64,000 bases of DNA from Hippophae tibetana (Eukaryota > Streptophyta > Magnoliopsida > Rosales > Elaeagnaceae). The notes under the pieces were generated by a model that was given only the letters and a program-made list of their open reading frames with translations, made no database searches and was not told the origin of the DNA. Positions 35,071 through 49,099 of the stretch are shown here, one piece after another; positions within the stretch are counted from its first letter, which is position 1; each line of letters starts with the position of its first letter. The stretch spans positions 14,387,001 to 14,451,000 of the forward strand of contig CM072807.1 of NCBI GenBank assembly GCA_037013495.1, read 5' to 3'. A program made the translations under genes and the position numbers.

Positions 35071-37515
35071 CTACTAGAGGTGTAAATTTTTCCATGATAC
35101 TATTTAATATTACTTATTATAAATTAGCCTTTTCATAGTACATAAAAAATACATATTTAGCAAAAAAAAAATATTAATGTAGGCAAGCAATATGAGAAAA
35201 TGCACATTATAAGGTGTCAATTCGATCGAATAGGCACGTCACGACCTATTAAACTGGCACAATTTGACCTATTAAATATTTAGTACATCATGGAATGACA
35301 CACGAGTAAAAAAAAGAGCAACACGATGTAACCCTTGGCCCCAACCTATAACAACTACCAAGGCAACACGTAGCCCATTTCTCATATATATATATATATA
35401 CCCAATAGTAATTCAAGTATGCATATATCATATGAGGGAAAAGTTTTATTACTTATCAAAGTAGATATTTTTATATTAAATGGCCATGGGTTGTACTCGT
35501 TAGTCAATAAGCCAACAACGAGAATCTCTATAAAAGTGTCGACAATGGAGCTAATGAAATAGAAAAGTGTTTCAGACACTGAGAAACGTCACTTCCCAAC
35601 AAGACAATATAACAAACAAATCAAGTCTCTAATGAGATATCACAACAAGAAGCACCCAAAAATATAAAATATATGTAATCTAAAAGGAGTAAAAAACACA
35701 AAATTATGTCTTAATTAATATTGAGCCACCAATAAACAACGTTACATGTCACAAATAGAATCATCAAATAAAATACGGACAAATTGTTTTATACATGAAA
35801 ATGTCAACTTCAAAATGATAAGACTTACACATAGATGTGTATAAGTTTTAGTTTTAATAAAAAGCTACTATTTAATTTGTAAATATTTTACAACATCTCA
35901 CTATCATTAAAATTATTATCTATTATAATCCACTATTAATTTTTTTGTTTTTTTTCCTTTCTCTTTATTCTAAATTGAATTAGTATGATAATAAAATTAA
36001 CTCTAGGTTTCTAAATATGATAAAACTTATTTTCATTTAAAATAATATTTAAGGCATTAAAAAATAATGATTGTCTTTTTATTTTTATGAATATTATTAT
36101 TAATTTTAAAATTTTAAAGTTTAAATAAATATTTAATATAATGATAGATAAAAAGATTTATATATTATTTAGGCAATTAAAATATCATAAATAATTGTAT
36201 AATTGTATAAAATTATTTATTTGTACTTTAAAAATATTTATATTTTTTGGGGTTTTGGTCCTATTTTATGAAAGTAAATAAATAGATAAACACTAATAAA
36301 CATAGTTTTATAAAAAAAATTGATTTATCATTTTTAAAAGAAAATATATAAAATACTGAGTTTCATTTGCTAAGATTCAATTTTTATGTTCATTTGCAAT
36401 TGTTAAGTCGATTTTCTTATCTTATTTAGCTTTTAAGTGATCAAATAAATACTTTTGGTACAAGATAACAAGCGCTTTGCGCGTGTATTTTATAAAATAT
36501 ATACACACACATGTATGTGCGTATATATAACCCAGGTACTTTGCAGTGATATAATTTTATTTATTTAAAATTATAAATAAATATATGATAATTTAATAAT
36601 AAAATTTTAATTAATTTTCTTATATTATTATACAATTCTACAATTAAAATATACATTTTATTTGCAAAAGCAATAAGATATGAAGTAGGTAAGAGGTAGC
36701 TGTGGGCACAAGCCTATTTTAGTTAGTTAAATTAATATTTAACTGACACAAATCGGTATGAATGCAAAATTGACATATAAAATACAGGTTAGGTAACATT
36801 AAATTAATTTATTTGGGTGGTTTCTTAAATTTAGTTTACATTTTATATATTTATTTATTTTAAAAGTGAATTTGAATAATTTTAACTTTATATTAATTTT
36901 AAATCAATAAATAAGATTTAATATTTAATCAATCATTTAATTCAAAATGATTGTATATTAATATTTAAATATAATTGTGCACAATTTTGAAGTATATAAA
37001 AAACACTTGAAAATGAGTAAAATATTAAAAATTTGAGAATACAAATAATTTAAATAATTTTTTAATTATAATAAATATATATATAAATAAATAAAAATTA
37101 ATGAAGAATAATATAAGTTGTTTTAAGTTCTAAATTGATATAAAATTTTAACTAGAATTATATGATTATAAACATATATGATACATATAATATAAAATAA
37201 ATAAATATATGTATTAGCACTGTATAGTTAATATTGATTTGTAAACTTTAAAATTTTAATAAATAATAATAAATAATGATTTAAAAATCTTAAAAATTGC
37301 GTTTATTATAATAATTTTTTCTATCATTCACTTTTAAAAAATTATTAAATAGTTAAAAGGTTATTACTAACTCAAAATAGTTATTAAATCATTAAAAGTG
37401 TTAAACATCATAAAGTTGAATTATCCATGGTAACAACATTAGATGAAAGTGAATATATTTTACCATCTCAAAATAAAAATATTTACCTTAAGTTTCGTCA
37501 TACCTTGTGATACCT
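35071..37515. other. A+T-rich interval with possible MITE scraps
   Basis: No gene. The part 35,215-35,380 (GGCACGTCACGACC, GACACACGAG, GCAACACGATG) resembles the inside of GC-biased plant MITEs but has no clear ends. A short TA microsatellite lies at 35,384-35,400 and an (AC)n/(TG)n palindromic patch at 36,500-36,525. Confidence 0.4.
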
Positions 37516-39393
37516 TTAAAAGAGTCACATACCTAGGAACAATTACATGAATGTCTATTATTCTTCTAACTTAAATAGATAACAAGAATCTAGATGAGAG
37601 AGTGGAAACGCCAATCTATAAAATCTTTTCGTGAGCTCTATATCAATTCGATCAAGCACGTCTCACAATGTGAATTGAACAATGAACATAGCGAAAGTAT
37701 AAAATTACATACTTAATTCAATACACAACAAAAACAACATGTAGTAAGAAAGAAAAAAAAATGTAGTAAACACACTAGTGATGGTGTACCTCATAAGCTT
37801 CTTGGAGACTAGTAGCATGCGTAAACATAACAAACATCACATAGCATGCAAAAAATCATACATACTGAAAAGCTATACAGGATTTTCAATCTTTTGAAGA
37901 CCTCATATGTGAAAACATATTCAGTAAATAATAATTATACTTTCACAGCTTGCAATTATACATTATATAACAAACCATAATAAAGAATCCAACACCTAGG
38001 ATATTATCAGGGTATGGAGATACAAACTCATAAAGACTCACACTGAAAATGCATGATAAAAAAGAAGAAATAATAATTAGAAAGCTATATGCATGCTACA
38101 AGAAAAGAAAAGAAAGCATGCAACTACGTAAAACAAATAAGTTTTCTAATCAGAGTGTAAATCTAGTATGATGGAACATACATAATAGAAAATCAAATTA
38201 TACTAACAAAAATGTAGATAATGCATAATAACAAATATAACGAGGTAAACTCACATAGAAATTCTATTTATATAGTAACATCCTCGATTTGTTTAAGGAA
38301 ACCACCCAATATCAAACAATTCACTAAACAATAAATCAGTTACAACTCTAAACTATGCATGATGAAGAACAAAAGAGAGAAAAAAAGATATGCAAGAACA
38401 AGTAAACAGGAAACATATAAACAATAAAATTTTATGGAGATAAACAACCTCATAAAATAACAACAACCTACACCACTAGGGACACTAAGCATAAACATAC
38501 AACACATGTGTATATGTAGTTAGAGTTCTAAGATTTAGCACCCAGGAAGTTAAGCATAAAAATGGATGATCTGCTCTGATACTAATTGAAGATTCTCATA
38601 CATAGGAATAATTACAAGAAAGTTAATTTTTCTTATGACTCAAATAGATAATCGGGACCTAGATGAAGGGAAATACCAACCCATGGAATATTTTTATGAG
38701 CTCTATATCAATTTGGCCAAGCATGCATCACAATGTTAGTTGAGAAATTCATATAGCAAAAGCACAAAAAAATTCTCAATTCAATACATAACAAAAAAAA
38801 CATGCAATAAGAAAAAAGATATTGCAATAAACACACAAGTGATGGTGTGCCTCACAAGCTCCTATCCAGGCTAGTAGCATACATAAAAGTAGCAAACATC
38901 AAACTACATGAAAAACATTCATACATATTGAAAAGCTATATAGGATTTCCAATCTCTATAAAACCTCATATGTGAAAACATATTTGGTAAATGATATATT
39001 ACATTACATAACAAATCATAATAAAGAGTCCAACACCTAGTACATTACAAAAGTAAGGAGATGCAGACTCCTTAGAGACTCACACTAAAAATGGCAATAT
39101 AAAAGTATAAGTAATAATTAGAAAGCTATAAGTATGCTACAAGGAAAGGAAATAAAGCATGCAACTGTGTAAAATAAATAAGCTTTCTAATCAAACTACG
39201 TAAAATAAAGAAGCTTTCTAATTAGAGTTTAAATCTAGTATGATGGAACATATATAATAGAAACTAATATTATACTTACACAAAAGTAACAAGCTAAACC
39301 CATATAGAAACCATATTCATATGGTAACATTCTCGTGTTGCTTAAGGCAACCCTTCAGTGGCAAATAATTCAATAAATAATAAATCAATTACA
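37516..39393 (-). mobile_element. Short non-autonomous LTR element (TRIM/LARD-like)
   Basis: Two direct repeats of about 0.8 kb (about 37,516-38,344 and 38,587-39,393) are separated by only about 240 bases. Shared landmarks include GTGATGGTGT(A/G)CCTCA, GAAAAGCTATA, CCTCATATGTGAAAACATAT, TAATTAGAAAGCTATA and AAATCTAGTATGATGGAACA. The spacer ends with GCTCTGATACTA (38,573-38,584), the complement of the tRNA-Met primer site, two bases from the right repeat; this makes the repeats LTRs on the minus strand. No coding region. Repeats are visibly diverged (about 80% by eye), so old. Outer limits are approximate and no target duplication is visible. Confidence 0.65.
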
Positions 39394-41351
39394 ACTCTGA
39401 AAGATATAAAACCACTATTATCTCTATCATATGGGAGCTTTATCCTAATTATTTATTTCTGCTTTTGCTTGCTATCTCTGTAACAATCTGGTTTGACATA
39501 CAAACCCATTTTACTTTAAAAAAAACTCCATCCAATGTGGTATGATCAAAAACCAAGGATCAAAAATGAATGACGTGCACAAACAACAGAACCATCCTTA
39601 TACATGAACACACAATAAAAAACTAAGGACATATAATACATCACAAATCACCAAGGGACACACAATCCAAGATGTGAGAACTCAAAGAATTTAACTATGT
39701 CTACTCTCACATATAAAAAGTTGCATGAAGGAAACTACCAGCCATACACGACTCAACTTATATAAACCACTTGCAAACACCTCCTCGAGTACTCACTACT
39801 CACAAGCATGATATTTTTCACACAATCATGAATCACTAATACAAAATAGCTCATAAGTTATTAATGATCCAAAAATAGAAAGACAAGATGTCAATTTGAC
39901 AAAGCTTCATTACATTTTTCTGGATACAAAATAAGAAGAAATAAAGGTATTTATAGAACTCGGATTTTCCACCTCACCCATCACTATGTCAGTCACCTCT
40001 CCACCACCTGTGGTGAGTTCCCTGGCGAGTTTAGTGGCGAGCTTGGTGATGAGATGGTAAAAATTCACATTTTTTTGTTCTAAAAATTATCTAGTACTTT
40101 CTATAAATACCCGCACCCAAAATGAACCAAAAATACAAGTGAAAACATTAGCTTGCTTAAATGCTCACTTTCCAAAAACCAACACTATACTTAGTATACA
40201 CACTACGAAAATCAACCACGTAGTGTGTGTAAACATGCTTGCAAACAAAGTGTTCCTAACTACATGTATGTGTGTATTACTAATCTATAGTAACAAACCT
40301 TACACAGAACAAGTACACTAAGTAAGAATAAAACAAATATAGTGTTTTATACATGGAAAGCCAACAAACAAACATAAGAACAATGAATTACACCATTTAT
40401 ACTTTTTTTTTTCCTAAATTGCACACATTAATTTGTGCTAGGTATCTTTAGTATCATAATATTTGAGTCATTGCTTATATTTATGAAATTATTTTAATCC
40501 ACATTTCAAGAAAATTGAATATAAACTACAATCATGATCAGTAATCTTCTAAATCCCTAAAATATAATCTTAATATTTTTTTAATGGATTTTTAACATCT
40601 ATGCTTTTAAGTTTCGATGTTAAGACTTATACCTTATATTATTGTGACATGTATAGTTGGATTACAAGATCATTAATAAAGTACATTCTTAATTATACAC
40701 AATAACAATGTTATATAATTTTTTAAATATTTTTATATGTATATAACTTAAATTTTATTATATATTAATATTATTTAAAAAATGAATTATTTTTTTAATT
40801 TTTAAAACAATTATACATATGATAGAATATAAAAACTATTGAGCAAAAGTACGTACAAAATTTCTTGGTATTAGCATTATCATAATATACAAAATTTTAG
40901 CACATTTTTACATACATCAATTATAGTATAATACAATGTTGATATATTTAGACTATTCTTATTATTATTTTAGTATTTTTTTTATCCATATTTTCAATTG
41001 AAACACAACAAATATTCATATTGAAGTGTACATTTTTTTTATCAATTTAATAGTAATTAGTATGCTAGCATAATTCATTAAGATTATTGTCAGATTAAGA
41101 CAAAAGGTTTGCCAATAATCTAAATATGAATATTTCACGTATCATAGTTGAAAAAAATGGTCTAAAGATATCAAAACAATAATATGATAGTTTAAAGATA
41201 CAAATTCCTATAATATCAAAATAATTTAAAAAAATTAAAATTTATTCATATTTTAAGAAAATTTTAAGACTTGTATACCATGATTAATATTAGTCTAAAT
41301 TCGTATGTAAATAATATTTTTCTTCTTCATATAATATAAACAAGTACTTTT
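39394..41351. other. Non-coding interval, possibly LTR-derived
   Basis: No gene. The part 39,900-40,060 has a TATA-like motif on the minus strand (CTATAAATACC) and a more G+C-rich patch (CACCTGTGGTGAGTTCCCTGG), which suggests an unidentified LTR promoter. The rest is A+T-rich. Confidence 0.4.
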
Positions 41352-41731
41352 ACGAGAAAGGGATATATAAGGGTTAAATTGAACTTAACCCCTATATGTA
41401 GTTCCCAAAGAAGAGGTTCACTTTTATGAACTCAAGACCTTTTCTCAGAATGGGCATTACGTCTCATATCTCACATCCCAAGTGAAGGGGTCTATTTGGT
41501 CACTTCACTTCATACTTGAGGGTTATCACATTGATTTTTCATGACACAAGAGACATACGAGGGTGAAATTGAATACAATCCCTATATGCAGTTCCCTAAG
41601 AGAGGGTTCACTTTTGTGAACTTAATATCCTTTCTTAGGATGCACATCATGCCTCATATCCCACATCTCAAGTGTAGGTTCCATTTGGTCACTAACTTCG
41701 GATTGGGGATTATCGCAATAATTTTTCATGA
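41352..41731. repeat. Two tandem 190-bp units
   Basis: Unit 1 (41,352-41,541) and unit 2 (41,542-41,731) share CCTATATG(T/C)AGTTCCC, GGTTCACTTTT(A/G)TGAACT, CATATC(T/C)CACAT and ATTTTTCATGA at a constant offset of 190. They lie just beyond the integrase end of the gypsy fossil, that is, in its 3' untranslated part on the minus strand. Confidence 0.75.
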
Positions 41732-43752
41732 GTAAGAGGAAATACACCTGAAAGATCCAAAAATAGATATATTTATAATTCAATCTTGATTAAGGCTTCA
41801 AACATAGCATTTCTTTAGTTGTTCTCCATTCCAACTTAGCTTCTCTCTTCTACCTTGAATTTATATTCGATACCAACCTCCTGGAGTGATCTCATATATT
41901 TGATATAGGCCTTCCAATATTGTAGAAAATTTTCAATATATAGTTTCTAATTTATTTTTCAATACTTTCCATAGGATCCAATCCTCTACATTGAAGTGCT
42001 TATGTTTAACAGATTGGTTGTATGAATTTTAAACTATCATGTTTATGATTTGATTCATATCAAAGTGTTCTCCCTTTTTTCTTCAACTAATAAAAGGTTG
42101 TATTTTCTAAGATCATCCTTATCCTCTTATGTTATTCTAGATCAAATGGTAGATAATTGTATCTCTGAGGGGGTTACTACTTCTGTGCCATATACAAGAC
42201 ATAATGGTCTTTTGCTTGTTACCATTCTTGGGGTCATTCTTATCGCCTAAAGAATACTGGGTAATTGATCGATCCATTTTCCTTTAGATCTTTCCAAGTG
42301 CTTTCATAATATATTGATAAGGGCTTTGTTTGATGACTTTACCTCGCCATTGGCTTGTAGTCTATAAGGAGTTGAATGTGATAAATTAACTCCAATCTCT
42401 TTACAAAATAAAACCAACCCTTGACTTGCGAACTAACAGCCATTATTTATGACTATATCATGTGATAAACCATACCTACACATTATGTCACGCCAAATAA
42501 ACTTGTGCACATCATTTTCTTGGATTCTTGCAAATGGTTCAGCCTCTATCCAATTGAAAAATTAATAAGCAAAAAATATTAAAAATATTTATTGCTCCAG
42601 AGCAAGAGGTAATGGGCTAACGATATCCAAACCTTATTTTTGGAATGGCCATGGACTGACTATGGATTTCAGTTCACTAGTAGGTTGATATGGAATATTA
42701 ATGTGTCTTTGGAACTTATCACATTTTTTTGTGGTCGACTCAATTGTTTCAAAGGGTAGGCCAATAATAACAATATATGATGATTCTTTGAAAAACGGTT
42801 TTACCTCCTAAATGAGCACCACACTTCCCTTTATGTATTTCACTCAAAACTATTTTCACTTCTTGACTAGGTAAACATTTCAACGATGATCCATCGTAGT
42901 TTTTTCAATAATGCATTCCTTGGACAATGGTGTAGTTTTGCAACTTTTTTATAATTTTTCGTGCCTTGTCCTTGCCTACAGCCATAGTATCTTGAATGAG
43001 ATAATTTAGATGTGGGCTCAACCAAGAGGTATGGGTTGTTGCATTGGTACTTGCTTGCTTTTGTTTCTTATCCCATTCTTCTGTTATTCTAGGCCTTATT
43101 AGGCATGCCATGGGAATAACTCTTTTCAACTCAGAATCTACCATTGATGCCAAAGTATCCAAGGAGTTTGCATGCCAATTCCCCTATCTTGATATTTGTT
43201 TTTTCTCAAATGTCTTGACACTCGTAATTTCTTTTTAACCTCATGTGATAAAGGTTCATCCTTTCTTCCTTGTCTTGAAAATTGTCATTGACTTGATTTA
43301 CTACAAATCATGAGTCACTATGGATCAATACCATTTTAGCTTCCAAGGACTTCAATTGGCATAAAGGTTGAAGTAATCCTTTATTCTCCATAACATAATT
43401 GGTTGCTTGGAAAGTGATACATAGACATTACTCTATTAGGCCTTTAGTGGGAGTGAATATAATAATTCCAACCCTTGATCCCCTTGAATTACTCTTGCCA
43501 TCAACATAAACTTTCCATAAATTCAAAGTTAGTACTACTACTATTAAAATTGTTAACTAAGCTTTTGATTTGACTGTGGAAGTTTTAGTCCATTTAGGGA
43601 TAAAATCAGCAAGAGTCTATCCCTTGATCACTAACAGGGTTTTACAATGTATCTCACATAGTACACGAGATGTTATCTCCCCTCTTTATCAACTACTAAT
43701 ACAAAACTAGCTACTTTATCCATGAAATACATATACATATGTAACACCTAAC

Positions 43753-45126
43753 TGAAAGTTTATAAAATATGGACCTGATTAACCTAGAGAGGGGTGAATA
43801 GGTTATTCTTATTTTTTTTTATTAATTTATAACTTGATAACCTAAACAAGGTGGCCAGACATGAAATCGCGTGTAAGAGTAAAGTGCGGAAATAAAATAA
43901 TAACACGCGATATTTTTAGATGGAAACAACCTAGGCCACAACCATGACCTAAGAGGAAAACCACCAGTCCACCGGACCACCTAACTTTCCACTATGAAAA
44001 TCAAATGTTCAAGTACAAACTCGGTCTTATGCTACCCTCCCTAGGATACTGCCCCAATGTACTTTACTTACCAACCCCTGCTCTGTTTTCACAGTTTCCA
44101 GTATTAGCGTGAGCGGTTTCCAGACCAACGTTCCAATAAGCTCTCCGACAATCAGATCGTTCACAAATGTAACTGCAAAATAGTTAGCACAAAAACACAA
44201 GTGCCCGTGTGTGTTCTAGAACGGATTTAACAATGAATAATCCTAACTAGATAATTTAAAATATATATCATTTAAATCAAATCAACTAACAAATTTTAGA
44301 GAAAAAATGTTAAGAAAAAAATTGTCAAATCATTAAACTTTTCCACTAAAAAGATTTTGACACCAACCATGCAAAAATAATACAAATTAATATATTAACT
44401 ATATCTCAGTTCTCTTCTATGCCGCCACGTTAATTCATGTTCAACAAACAACCCAAAAGCTAACAAAAAGCAACATTCAAATTATGAATATGAGAATTTA
44501 AAAATAAAATATTAATTAATTATCTTTACTTTAATTCATTACCTCTAAAAACAAACCAACAACAACCATATATTTATTACCTTTGATCAATTAGCTTCAA
44601 CAATTCTTTTTTTTTTCGGCAGATTATTGTTGCCTTTTTGTTTAAACCATCTTCGACACCTTCAACAATTCTCTTTCTTTTATTCGGTAGATTAATGTTC
44701 CTTTTTCTTCTTATTTTTTTCAACCCTAATGTATCTATATATAGACAATAATAATATCTAATAGTATTAGGGTTAAATTTATCTTGGGCTTAATTTTTTA
44801 AAGCCCATTAAAAACAAAAACTTAATATTAAAAAAATAATTTCTTAAAACATATTATAAAAATATTTAATTAATAATTTCATAAATTAATTAAAGTTTAA
44901 ATAAATATTTTAACATAAAATATAATTTCATATTTATGAAAATGTACTATTAAATGCATGAATATAATCCTATGTGTCGTAGTTATAAAAGACATACCTA
45001 AAGTACGAATATCTAGAACTTGAACATTTGTTCGGCTTTTCTTGATAAATTTGATAGTAAACTTAAAAACAAATTTACAAGTAAATATTTTGTCCACGAA
45101 AATAGCCAATACTCAAAGTCCTTACA
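43753..45126. mobile_element. Second solo LTR of the 21-kb family
   Basis: Begins TGAAAGTTTATAA and ends GTCCTTACA like the copy at 21,057, and is flanked by the perfect 5-bp duplication CTAAC (43,748-43,752 and 45,127-45,131). It lies within the RNase H region of the gypsy fossil: EQAFQSIKEYLGRAP-like sequence lies on one side and the next part of the domain on the other. It is therefore younger than that gypsy copy. Confidence 0.85.
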
Positions 45127-45208
45127 CTAACCATTAGTAGAATTGGTTAAAAGGAGCGCCCTTCCAAGATACTCTTTGATGGACTGGAAGGCTTGCTCTT
45201 ATTCTACA

Positions 45209-45234
45209 CTATATATATATATATATATATATAT
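45209..45234. repeat. (TA)n microsatellite
   Basis: About 26 bases of TA repeats inside the gypsy fossil. Confidence 0.95.
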
Positions 45235-48200
45235 CCTTTTTTATCAATTGAAAAAATGGTAAACACTACTTTATAAACTTGGAAATGAAATAAATCAATG
45301 ATGTTATATGCCTATTTAGTTGTTGGACCTCTTTAATTTTGTCAAGCTTGGATTTTATCCCTTTGGAAGACAATAAATAGCCAAGGAACTTCCTCGAGGT
45401 TACTCTAACGATACAATTTTTAAGATTGAGCTTCATTTGATAACTTCTTATTATGGAAAAGATTTCTGGAAAATCTAAGAGGTGGTCATTAGCCAATTTG
45501 TTTTTAACCATTATATCATCTGCATAGACTTCTATGTTTCGATCGATCTAATCCTCGAACATTTTTTTTACTAACTGTTAATAAGTAGCCCCTGCATTCT
45601 TTAAACCAAAATGCATCCTCATATAAAAATATGTTCCTTTTTAATGATGAATGCAATTTATTATTCATCTTTAGGGTTCATTCGTATATGATTGTATCCT
45701 AATTATACATCCATGAAGCTCACTATTTCTAAACCAACTATGGCATTGACTAGCTAATCAATATTTGGCAATGAAAAACAATCCTTTAGCATAGTGATAT
45801 TGACACCTATAAATTCAACACACATTCTATGATCTCTTCCTACCTTGTTTGCTAAAACAACGTTCGATGGCCATGTTAGGTTAACTTCACGGATCCAACC
45901 TGTACTCTTTAAAGAATTGACCTTTTTCTTTATGATGTCACTTTTATCTCAAGAAAATCTCCTCTTCCATTGTTGAACTGATTTCCTAGTATGGTCGACA
46001 TTTAATTCATAAGAAATTATGATAGAATCAATGCCTAGTATGTCTTTTGGTTTCCACGTAAAAAGGTATGCATTACTATTCAATAACTCAATTAGAGTAG
46101 CTCTTAGCTTATGAGCAAGTTTAGAACTAATTTTTAAAGAATGCTCTTCTCTAAGCTCTCCTATGAGTATTATTTCATAATTATTCAGAGCAATTGTCAT
46201 GACCCAACTTCTTACTAACTGCATAGTTTAAAGGTTAAAAAAAAAGTCACATGTTCTTTGGCTGCTATTTTGATACAATAGATAATGCACTTTTCAGGGA
46301 AAAATTATAAAAAAATCCTCGACTTGTTTTATTCTCCTCTTATTTCTCTTATCCCATTAACCTTGGGATACTTAAAGAGTTGTCAATAAGTGTAGGGAAT
46401 AGCTCTCATCTTATGCATATATGGTATGGCTAATAACGCATTATAAGAAGGAGAGGTGTTCAACACTACAAAATTCATATGGATGATCACTTCTTTAATA
46501 GAGAATGAGACATAAAGTCCCCACTGACATGGTCACACTGCCATTGAAACCCACTAACGACATATACTATTGTGTAATTCCATTGGGGTCTATTCACATG
46601 TCCAATAATGCGAACAAATACAATAAATCAAAATGACTACCATTGCCAACAAAAATTAAAAGATCTTTATAATGTGTAATCTTGATTTTGATCATTAAAG
46701 GATAATCATGAGGTGATAGCATTTATCATCCTTGAAAAATGATAGGAACAATAAGTCCTTCTAATTTCAAGTTGTAGACAAATTGATGTGTATCTCTTGG
46801 TTCTTGTGCATACCTTTTTCTTGAATTACTAGAGTGACCTAAAATAGTTGGTCCACCATATATGGTATGAATTATGTGCATATCACCTTGGGAAGGTTGA
46901 TTAGGTTTGTTGTTGTATGGGGGATCAGGGTTTAAAAGGATAAACTCTCTTCGATTAAAGAGATTATTCACTTCACTTTTCCCTCCCCTTGGACCCCCAC
47001 TCTTGTCAACCAAACCTCCCAAATGTCCTTTCGACAAAAGATGTCTAATTTCCCACTTGAGCTATCTGGAATATTTTGTCCAATGAATTGTATTTCTATG
47101 GAAAGTGCAATACTTATTGGGGTTACTAAATGAAGCTTTCATAGGTTGTGGCCAATTTACTTGATTGATGTGTTTCATACATTGTATTGCCTCAACTAAC
47201 TAGACATGTAATGGTGGAACTTAGAAAAGAGATAGTTTGGTTTGAAATGAGGAGGATTAGGACTTCTATCCCTATAAGGTTTCTTCTCTTCTTCCCTATT
47301 AGCAAGGATGGGTTTTTTTTGTAGCTCGATTTAATGAACCCTTGGCAGAATTCAACTCTCTCTTTACATTGACAAGATTTTGGACCTCCTCATAGACCAT
47401 ATCTAGGAATCAAGGAGTGGTTTTGGTCAATTTAATGAATAGGCTTGTGTCCCATTTAATTTCCTTACAAAAATATTTAATAGCAATGGAATTTGAACAT
47501 TGTAAAATTTTCATTTTCTCTATCTTAAACCTTGTCATGTAAGTTTCTTTAGTCTCATTATTCTCTTGAACAATTGAAATAAATTGTGTGACTCTTTTCT
47601 AATTAGTTTATTGTATATGTAGTTGGCAATGAATACTTTTATCAAAGCCTTAAAACTTTTTATACTCTTAGACGGTAATTCAATAAATCATTATTGTGTC
47701 ATCTCTTGGAAGGTGGCAACAAATAACTTAAGGTACACAGTTTCTTTCTTGTTTTTCGAGATACTCACAGCAACCATGGACATTTTAAAGTGAATGATGT
47801 GTGCCACTGTGCTTTTTGTCCCTTTTTAGATGGGACATTTTGGGCTAGAAAATTTAAGGGGTGGTGTCATTAACTTAATATCATTAGAAAAAGATGATGC
47901 CAATAACTGGTCACCCATAATTTCGATATCGCTCTAGGGCTATAGTTTTCTCTAACTTTTAAGTCGATCATTTATCTTCACTTCCATTTTCTTAAATTCA
48001 TTATCAATGTTACTACTGGGAAGTTCAAGTTATACTTGACATCTTATGGGTGTGGAATTCCTCAAACCTAAATGTCCTAGTAATTGCTGGAATGTATTTT
48101 GTGTAGGATGTTGTTGAGTAGTATATATAGGTTATGGAGATGAATTGGGAATTGGAATTGAGGGTGTATGGATTTTGTCAATTGTATTGGATCGATACTA

Positions 48201-48655
48201 GTTGGGATCCTATGAGGTATATTTTGATGTTGTTGACTGGTTTGATCTTATATGTGGGATAACAGTATGAAATGAACTTTTAACATCATTTGAATAATCA
48301 TCATATATCAACCTTAATCTAAGTTTCTTATTATCATTTTGAGATCTAATAAAACTGTTGTAATTCTATCACTTTTTTTAGACTCTTTAAATTGGCATCT
48401 TTTTCATAAAACATGTTTTTGGAACTGTAACTAGCTGAACTGATTGTACGTGGAATTGTCTTGATCATTCTGTTCATACCATCATGGGCTATAGATTGTG
48501 TGGGATTATACCCTAGGACACGATGTGATGTAATGATTGGTGACATATGAGGTAAATGATCATTGTGGTCAAACTCAGGAAGGAATTGAGAGATTTTCAT
48601 AGTGATAGGTGTGGATTCCAATTGTTTGAAGAATTGCTAGTGTATTAGGGATTCT

Positions 48656-49095
48656 AGTAAGATGTTAGTGATAAGCTAAAACTCATATCCTTTATTCATC
48701 ATATTAGTGTGGTATATATAAGCACACAAGAGGTAGGTGTCAAGGTTATATTGAATGACGCTATGTTAAAGGTATCATAGTTGACCTAAACATGATAATT
48801 TTACAATTAGAATCAGGTCACTATGATCAGGTCACATAAGACACCTCTGGTATAGATGTAGAGTAGAAATGTGGGCCATCACCAGGTCATTTGATCACAA
48901 TGTCTATACCTGATCAAGTGTTGCTCGTTTGAACGTGAGATCATGTTTGTGTATGTTGTTAGATGCATGGTACATCTAAGGTCATATACCTAGAATGATC
49001 TATTACTTAACCGTGCCAGGTCACCATACAAGGGCTACTTGAGATGATATCTTTTATACAAACGAGGTGAATCATGTCACATGGGTTTCGCACCT
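48656..49095 (-). mobile_element. Probable LTR or leader of the gypsy fossil
   Basis: This region follows the gag end on the upstream side of the minus-strand element. It has a TATA-like motif on that strand (GCTTATATATACC, about 48,724-48,712) and several copies of an AGGTCA(C/T)-type word (about 48,805-48,890 and near 49,019). No second LTR was found, so limits and identity are tentative. Confidence 0.4.
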
Positions 49096-49099
49096 ATTA

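Larger units (their letters stand above)
41740..48655 (-). mobile_element. Ty3/gypsy fossil (Tat-like lineage)
   Basis: Read from right to left on the minus strand. Gag lies at about 48,620-46,700, including a zinc-knuckle-type YCTFHRNTIHWT motif near 47,110 and the PRGGKSEVN region near 46,980. The start of reverse transcriptase is at 46,224-45,949 (FTWKPKDILGID, ELNVDHTRK) and the RT thumb at 45,511-45,266 (MKLNLKNC, KFLGYLLSSKGIK). RNase H is divided by the solo LTR at 43,753-45,126 and continues to about 43,560. Integrase lies at about 42,900-42,050 (SHDIVINNG, STPYRLQANGE). Broken many times over. The gag/pol signatures resemble the Tat lineage, but I have not compared them formally. Confidence 0.82.
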
